Both the position numbers and the translations under genes were made by a program. A stretch of DNA of 64,000 nt, taken from positions 40,600,204 through 40,664,203 of the forward strand of contig CM070554.1 of NCBI GenBank assembly GCA_036346405.1. The letters run 5' to 3'. This DNA is from Phyllostachys edulis. Its lineage: Eukaryota > Streptophyta > Magnoliopsida > Poales > Poaceae. Positions 58,260 through 64,000 of the stretch are shown piece after piece (the first letter of the stretch is position 1; the number at the start of each line of letters is the position of its first letter). Below the pieces are notes generated by a model. The model did no database searches. It was given only the letters and a program-made list of their open reading frames with translations, and was not told the DNA's origin.

Positions 58260-60493
58260 GCAGGTGGTGTGCAGCAGTAGGAGGATCCTCCACTCTTAGC
58301 TCACCTGGCCGTGGTTTCAAACAAGTGGTCGACGCTCGAGGAGCGCAACGCTGTGTGGAGCACCGCGAGGTTGTCGTTGATCTTATCCAAAGCATTGTGA
58401 ATGCTCTCACCGAGCGAGTGCTCAATGTGCCGCACGAGCTCTCTCATGCGAGGTGTGAGAGATCCTCACCCGCATGCTCCAAAGAGTTGACGTTGTTGTT
58501 TCCACCATGTGTAGATCCGTGACCTCGCCATCGTTAGAAGAAAAAAAAGAACAAATCACAAGTATATGTCGCTATCAACTACTAGGTTCTCGCATTTCAA
58601 CAATGCGTTCTCTCGCAACATCTTACCAAGTTCTTACCAATGCAACAAGGAAGTGGTACAACCAGTTGCTGGTTCGTGATAATATCACTTGCGATTAGCC
58701 CAACGATTGCAAGGAACGGAATCTGCTAAGTTAGTCGGAAGTGGAGCTCGGAAGGTTTCAATATGGTAGCAAGGATCAGCAGTAATCAAATTAGTTAATA
58801 CAAGTTAAAAAATTGTTCGAAGTACTAGTCATTGTTGCTAATCCTAACCTAATCAGAGCTAGCTAATCAAAGCCCTACTAAGAGAAGTGTACGTATGCAC
58901 ACACAAAGATCAATGTGACTTGATGTAAGTAATGAAAAACCTCACAACAAGTGCTAGGAGAGACACTAACCAACTACTCAAACTTCTTTGTAGGGGCACA
59001 AGAGTGTTCACGCCATGTAGAGCACAAAAACGGAATAACGTGCAACGTAAACAACCCTCTAGTTCAAGCAGAAATAACAGTCAATCTCAAGAGATGAAAA
59101 AAAGTTTCATATGGCTTATATATGCTCGTTTGAAAGGTTTTGATGAGATCTACAACTTTGCAGTTGAGGCGAACCCCAAATTCCGAAGGGAAGACTAAAA
59201 GAATCGCTAAAAACAGAAACCAAAAACTTGCGACGTGAATTCGGGGCTGAAGATGGCCGATTTTGGAGGAATTAGAGGGTGACAAGAGCAAGTGGGTCAT
59301 TTTTATTGGATGTGTGTCATCGTTAGCTTTCCAAAAAGTCTGAAAACGTCAATTTCGACTAATCGTATGCAAAAGTTATGCCCGTTTTACTAAAGGTGTC
59401 TCGGAAACAAACTTGAATTCGTTTCGGCCTCAAATTGAAATTGCTATAACTTTTGATTCCGTGAGCAAAACGTGCTCAATGTTTTTTGAGGAAGCTTGTG
59501 GATGTATGAAGAAGGGCTCCAGCAATTTTCACTAGATTTGGTAATGGTTTGATGCGCTTTCCAAATTTCGGAAAAGATGGACTCTCTTTGGTTTCTTCTT
59601 TTTTTTTCTTTTTTCTTTTTTTTTTCTCTTATTTTTTCTCCTCTATTTTTTCACTTGATCCTGAAATCAACTCTCTTTTTCACTTCCTTCTTTTGCACAA
59701 CCGAATTCAGCTTTTATTTTATTCTCTCTTGCAAACCGAAACCCACTCAAATTTAGGGTTTCCTTTTTACTTCCTCCTCTCTAAACCCAAAGGCGGGGCA
59801 GGTGTTCAAGTATGCCACGACAGCAATTTAGTCTTTTTAGCTTGCCATGGCAGATGATGGGTGGTGGCCGAGGAGGATGTTGCTTGTCATGGCAATGAGA
59901 CTAAGCCACCGGCAGAAGATGGCGCTAGAGATCAAGACGCGGTAGGGGATGGCGATGGATGCAGAGATGGTGGAGATAGTATAGGGTCTTTGGTGGCCGT
60001 GGTAGACGATGGTGGCCACGCATGGGCGCTGTAGCCATGGCAGGAGATGTCAACGGTAGGGTGTTTGATTGCGGTGGCATGTAGCAATGACGGGGTTGCC
60101 ACGGCAATGATCTCGTGGAGGTGGCAAGCAGGGAGTGGCAATGAGGGGTTGCCGCAACAAAGAAGCTATGGAGGCGGCGTAGGGATTGGGGGTGCGGCGC
60201 AGGATTGGTGGTGGTAGGAGAAGTTGGACACAATGATGAAGCTACGCAAAGGAACATGAAGATCAAACTAGACAATGACTTAACTAGACTCTAACTAAAC
60301 TTGAAATCAACAACTAGACACGATGATGCAACCAATGATTCAACGAACAAAAACTAAAAAGAAAAATTGCAATGGCTCAAAAGGGCTCTGAGACGGATGA
60401 TAGATGCAAAAAAATTTTGGGCAATTTTCTGGACTCTAGGTATGAAAATGAATCTACTACTAGAAAATTGGAAACTCTCATCGATCAACTGTA
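58260..60493 (-). other. Leader of the minus-strand Gypsy element
   Basis: About 2.2 kb between PBS and gag, with no supported ORF. It includes a T-rich run on the + strand (59595-59650). On the + strand the repeated words ATGGCAATG, GGTGG and CCATGGCA (59800-60230) are low complexity. Confidence 0.5.
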
Positions 60494-60505
60494 GCTCTGA
60501 TACCA
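60494..60505 (-). other. Primer binding site of the minus-strand Gypsy element
   Basis: GCTCTGATACCA on the + strand is TGGTATCAGAGC on the minus strand, the consensus Met-tRNA PBS, two bases from the LTR end at 60508. Confidence 0.93.
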
Positions 60506-60507
60506 CT

Positions 60508-61031
60508 TGATGAAACACGGATGTCCTGATTTGGCATGATCTTTCGATGAGAAGATAAATTCGGTAAAAGTCGCTCAACTCTCACGATCTTGGCTACGAA
60601 CTCGCAAGGCTTGAAACCATGCAATCGCCGAACTGCTCGACAAATCGTTATCAACCGTGCATGAATACCCAGAAGACCTGATCACGAAGATCAATTCCTA
60701 CATACACTGAAGAAGCATGCAAGAACGAGATAAATAGCAATATGAAATTGCGAATAAGAATTAAGATTGTATTGATAAGTGGGGTTCCGAAGACAATGTC
60801 GCTGTTGATCTCGCCGAACAAAAGGACAAAGTATAAAGTAGCAAAGCTAAACTTTAATCAACAAAACCCAAGGAACTAGAGGGGGTGGCAGCCACTATTT
60901 ATAGGAGAAGGGAGGCCGGCTGCGGGTACTGTTCATGTGTGAATAGTGCCACGTAAATAGTACCAAAAACCCTAGGTGGCCGGCCATATGGGCCAAACCA
61001 GCCCATTTATTACAAAGCCCATGGGCCAACA
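60508..61031 (-). repeat. LTR of the minus-strand Gypsy element
   Basis: 524 bases. On the minus strand it runs from TGTTGGCCCATGGGC to GTGTTTCATCA (TG...CA). A minus-strand TATA-like CTATAAATAG is at 60895-60904. It is bordered by element internal sequence on both sides. Confidence 0.85.
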
Positions 61032-61241
61032 ATTGGTGACGCAGCACCATAGCATGTAGACATAGCACCATGGCATGTAGACGAAGCTCGGCTCGTATGA
61101 GTAAACGTAGCTCGGTCCAACTGGGGAATATGGCAGTGCAGTAGCCGAAAGTCCTATTGAAGAAGATGTGGTTGAAGGAGAGGATGCAGTGCAGCAGGTC
61201 AAAGCATTGGTTTCATCCTTAGGGTTGATGTCCTCATCACT
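61032..61241 (-). repeat. Duplicate of the Gypsy 3' internal end, beyond the LTR
   Basis: Closely matches 56215-56410: CAGCACCATAGCATGTAGAC, GGCTCGTATGAGTA and GAAGATGTGGTTGAAGGAGA occur in both in the same order. On the minus strand it lies upstream of the LTR, so this LTR is shared by two internal regions. The match ends near CCTCATCA. Confidence 0.85.
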
Positions 61242-61248
61242 CAGTCAA

Positions 61249-61460
61249 GGATTGAAGGATCGAGAATGGGTATTTTCGTATCTTAACCAAATACTGGGTT
61301 GGTGACCTTGGGGAAACCATGGCACAAGACGGCGCAAAGCAGAAACAGTTTAGGTCATAGGATGACAAGATCACGAAGAGACGGATTCGGGAGCACCGAA
61401 TCATCATCTGCTTTGAGAAGCGTTCGGGAGTGTGAGACCCATTTGTGTGTGAGCCTAAGG
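61249..61460 (+). repeat. Fragment resembling the Copia LTR
   Basis: GGATCGAGAA.GGGTATTTT, then CCAAATAC and GTGACCTT, follow the order of the Copia LTR at 2128-2170, with further likeness to about 2260. Too diverged to bound exactly. Confidence 0.4.
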
Positions 61461-62149
61461 GGTGGTGAAGGATTTGCACACCAATCAAGGCTGTCAGACC
61501 AGTTATACATCCAAACTCTTCGTATTCTGAACTAGTCCTAAATCAGTAGCTAGCTCACATAGGAAACATCGATGAAATTCCATTAATTTATTGATTTAAC
61601 TAAAAGATCTCATAATAACAAATCATAATAATAACTAGACATTATGGTCAATGTTTACTTAACTTGCCACGTGGGGCTAAAGAAACAAGTAAACTCTTGC
61701 AATGTAACGGAAACACCTGGAAAGGCCAATCAACATGCCCACAGCAATCAAGTGGAGAACGATCCTAATTCGCAAAGTCTTCATAAAACTCCTATCCGTA
61801 GAACTCTTGAGAAGCTTGACATTCTTCAACTGAGCAGTAAAATTTAAAGCTGTGAGCACATAAAGTACTCCACAAGTCGTAAGGAAACATTATGCAATTA
61901 ATATTCTTGCCAGGCTTGAACAAAGGATTAGCTGTATGGTTCTTTTGCAGAAAGTAGTATTGACGATCAATGCGGTAAATAGATTGAAATGCGTAATTGA
62001 AAAGAATAGTAAATAAATAAACAATTGATTTGAAATAACTAGTGAACTTCCCACTCACTTCCCAACCAAACCGATAAGTGAATTACCCATTCACCAAACG
62101 AAAATCATATTCATCAAGTGAACTTCTCGTTCACACTCTACCTCTCGTG
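61461..62149. other. No identified feature
   Basis: AT-rich DNA, ORFs under 90 codons with no domain. Confidence 0.45.
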
Positions 62150-62640
62150 TGAAATCCCTGAGCACGTCCATGACCGCGGACACGGCTGTTTAAATAGTTT
62201 TTTGTAGAGATTGTACAGCTTTACCCATAAGAGATAAATCAACTTATAATGTCCGTACAAACACTTTCAAGTCTGCACGCGACTAAGTGATTATCACAAG
62301 GCCTTTACAAAGCTCCTTTTTAACCTAGTTCTCGCCTCTAAGGTTTTAACATTGAATGTCTCACTTACCATACATGGCCCCTCTTGTCTTTGTTGTGAGT
62401 ATATCGCATTCCCATAACTCTCGCCTCACGATAGAACCAAAATTAAGACATTGCTAATTAATTAGCCAGGTCTATCTCATACTAGATATGTGGTAGTACG
62501 ATAAGGCACAGTTCAATGACGCACAAGATTAAGTCTTTAACAAGTTACTCACGCGAGTCTACCACATCCCTCAACGTGCTAACTGCACCCCCTTTACTTC
62601 ACGATTGCTCACCTGAGAAGAAATCATTTTGTTCAACCAA
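62150..62640 (-). repeat. Inverted Gypsy LTR fragment
   Basis: The reverse complement follows the conserved 3' half of the Tekay-like LTR. GTCCATGACCGCGGACACGG matches the GTGTCCACGGTCATGGAC block at 36562, TTATCACAAGGCCTTTACAA matches 36433-36452 reversed, and a ...GTGGTAGTACGAT block matches 36239-36250 reversed. No internal or PBS sequence adjoins it. Confidence 0.72.
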
Positions 62641-63596
62641 GACCAAGAAATACCTTGTCATGGTACACAAATTTTAACAATAGTGGCTACCCACCTATCG
62701 ACGATCGAGTCGCCGATCTTATGAAATAAACAGAGAAAAATGGCAAAGTGTTCTTGGGAGAGAATGAGACTACTCTTTTATTGCTATTAATGGGCTATTA
62801 CAGGGGATGTCCTCGACGAGGCAGTGGACTAGTCCTAATTACATTGAGTGTAATGCTTGCTATATTGCAGAATCAGACTTGAAACATGAATCTAATGCCC
62901 GATTGCAAAGGTTTCAATATGATGCCCTTCGCCCTTCACGCCCATCTTTAAGTAATCATCGAAGAGGTGGCAGTTGCTCCTTAAATAGGCGCCTGTTGCA
63001 ATTGCCGCGACTGGTCAGAGTGAGGCAGTAGTTGATAAAGTACTAACTTTTTGGCAGTTGAGTGTCTGTGAGATACTCAACCATAGTGTGGTTGTTGTCA
63101 TTGTCTTAGGACCATGAAACGTCGCATGGTGTGGAGCAAATATGACATGTGTTTCATTCATCACACGGTAAGGAATATACTCGGAGTTAGATCCGAATGC
63201 CAATTCATTGCTTCTATGAGTAGTCATCTAGTCAGGGACTAGGTACAGGACCTCATCCGACCAGGGTGCCCATTATGTAACATATAGAATCCATACGACC
63301 ACAGTGGTCGTTAGCATTAGGGGTTACGACCATAAAGACATATGGTCTTTTGTTATGTATTAGAGTAATACATAGAGATTTTAATCCTCGTCAGCTAGCC
63401 CCCAAACTTTAAGTGAATTGGTCATGTGAACACTTCCTTTCCGATGAAGTCGTATTGGACAGACCCTCATTTAATTCCGTGATATACGAGATGGTATGTA
63501 TTCACTTTAAAATTGAGAAACTGCCCTGGGACCGAAAGAGTTTTTGTGTCCGTTGGACTTTGGGTAACTCTCCGATGCAGTTAAAGAAATTGTGGC
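62641..63596. other. Upstream region of the terminal ORF, possibly LTR or leader
   Basis: No supported ORF. An ACCACAGTGGT palindrome and an ATGTAACATA motif occur near 63275-63310. It could be the LTR or promoter region of the element that encodes the ORF at 63697. Confidence 0.4.
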
Positions 63597-63603
63597 TATA
63601 AAA
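63597..63603 (+). promoter_or_regulatory. TATA box upstream of the terminal ORF
   Basis: TATAAAA, about 95 bases before the ATG at 63697, followed by a pyrimidine-rich leader. The spacing fits a start site near 63630. Confidence 0.55.
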
Positions 63604-63696
63604 TCCCTTCATAGGGCTTTAGGATTTTACGCTTCGCTTCCTTTTCATTTCCTCGAGAGAAAATTGCCTCCGACCTCCTTTTGTCCACAACTTCCT

Positions 63697-64000
63697 ATGA
63701 CCTCCTTTCTTCCTTCATCCAAAACTCGACCATGTCGGATCTCATCTCCAACCGGGTCGGGTCCCGATTTGAGTGAGAAGAAGCTTGAGAGCTTGGAGAA
63801 GATCGGGCTACTTCCTGACAAGGACCTGATTTCTTGGAGATCAATGGCTGGAGAGCATTCTCCGAGCAGCGAAGATGGGAAAATTCCTATTTTCCTCACA
63901 TATATCAAATGCGGATTCAGGTTGCCAGTTCACTCCTTCGTTCCCAAGATTTTGGAGCATTATGGAGTTGAACTGGTGAATCTTGCCCCCAATGCCATCG
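63697..64000 (+). CDS. Transposon-encoded protein, putative gypsy-type transposon domain (PF04195-like), partial
   Basis: The ATG at 63697 opens a frame that stays open for 101 codons to the end of the window. The start is Ser/Arg/Pro-rich (MTSFLPSSKTRPCRISSP), then a short amphipathic stretch (SEKKLESLEKIGLLPDKDL), then the signature YIKCGFRLPVHSFVPKILEH followed by YGVELVNLAPNAI. This pattern (CGFxLP...F...LE.YG.EL..L.PN) is the domain named 'putative gypsy type transposon' in many grass transposon proteins. The name is misleading; its role is unknown. A shorter frame from the ATG at 63733 closes after 14 codons. Continuation past 64000 is expected. Confidence 0.72.
   Translation, partial: MTSFLPSSKTRPCRISSPTGSGPDLSEKKLESLEKIGLLPDKDLISWRSMAGEHSPSSEDGKIPIFLTYIKCGFRLPVHSFVPKILEHYGVELVNLAPNAI

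Larger units (their letters stand above)
56201..61031 (-). mobile_element. Gypsy-type retrotransposon lacking reverse transcriptase, 3' end lost
   Basis: Read on the minus strand: LTR (61031-60508), PBS, ~2 kb leader, gag, zinc knuckle, aspartic protease, a short acidic tail, then CACTA copy 2. No RT, RNase H or integrase is present between the protease and 56201. A segment equivalent to 56215-56410 is also found on the other side of the LTR (61032-61241), so the copy ended near there and probably never carried pol. The gag/protease style is Gypsy. Confidence 0.8.

Noticed and set aside
59549..59857. 102-codon plus-strand ORF with a Phe-rich run
   Set aside because: Produced by the T-rich low-complexity tract in the Gypsy leader.
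1..64000. CRISPR arrays, bacterial operons, phage or plasmid features
   Set aside because: Nothing of this kind was seen; introns, LTR elements and MITEs indicate plant nuclear DNA.
1..64000. tRNA or rRNA genes
   Set aside because: I noticed none while reading; only tRNA-complementary primer binding sites of retroelements were found. A tRNA scan would settle it.

Overview
The window looks like nuclear DNA of a grass, probably Oryza or a close relative. It has no bacterial-style gene packing. Most of it is nested, decayed transposable elements: Sirevirus-like Copia, Tekay/Del-like and other Gypsy elements, CACTA, hAT and foldback MITEs. Two low-copy loci with plant exon/intron structure sit between the elements. 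The species call is inferred from element style and the plant-type rhodanese gene, not from a database match.

Layout. 1-1151: a (GA)n microsatellite and unrecognised DNA. 1152-14914: a decayed Sirevirus-like Copia element on the + strand with 5' LTR, PBS, gag, protease, integrase, RT, RNase H, a 3' region with several polypurine tracts, and a truncated 3' LTR. An inverted solo LTR of a related family (4016-6776) sits inside its gag with a perfect GAGGA duplication. 14916-21054: LTR-type fragments, including a long array of palindromic minisatellite units. 21055-22410: a short CACTA-type element. 22411-33860: the gene-bearing island. It holds a possible orphan signal-peptide exon (22923-23048, -), a small Cys/His-rich protein gene with a 5'UTR intron (CDS 27073-27294, +), a possible decayed QCR10-like exon (29248-29386, -), and a five-exon chloroplast-type rhodanese gene of the STR8/TrhO family (30517-33727, -).

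34045-45792: a full-length, dead Tekay/Del-like Gypsy chromovirus with about 3.16-kb LTRs and a CAATT target duplication. 45911-46219: a foldback MITE. 47016-47460: a hAT MITE with a perfect 8-bp duplication. 47469-52860: no convincing gene; it holds a tandem repeat of about 0.44 kb and a purine-rich GC block. 52868-54249: a Gypsy LTR fragment. 54250-56200: a second CACTA element of the same family as the first. 56201-61241: a minus-strand Gypsy-type element with gag and protease but no RT, arranged as internal-LTR-internal. 62150-62640: an inverted Gypsy LTR fragment. 63597-64000: a TATA box and the start of a transposon-type ORF that runs off the end of the window.

Only the rhodanese gene and the small Cys/His-rich gene look like functional host genes. 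The rhodanese gene carries two apparent one-base deletions in exon 2, both in short same-base runs, so they may be assembly errors. I did not find a convincing new biological system. The most useful leads are the small Cys/His-rich peptide, the palindromic minisatellite, the ORF-like segment shared by the two CACTA copies, and the deamination-type decay of the Gypsy element.
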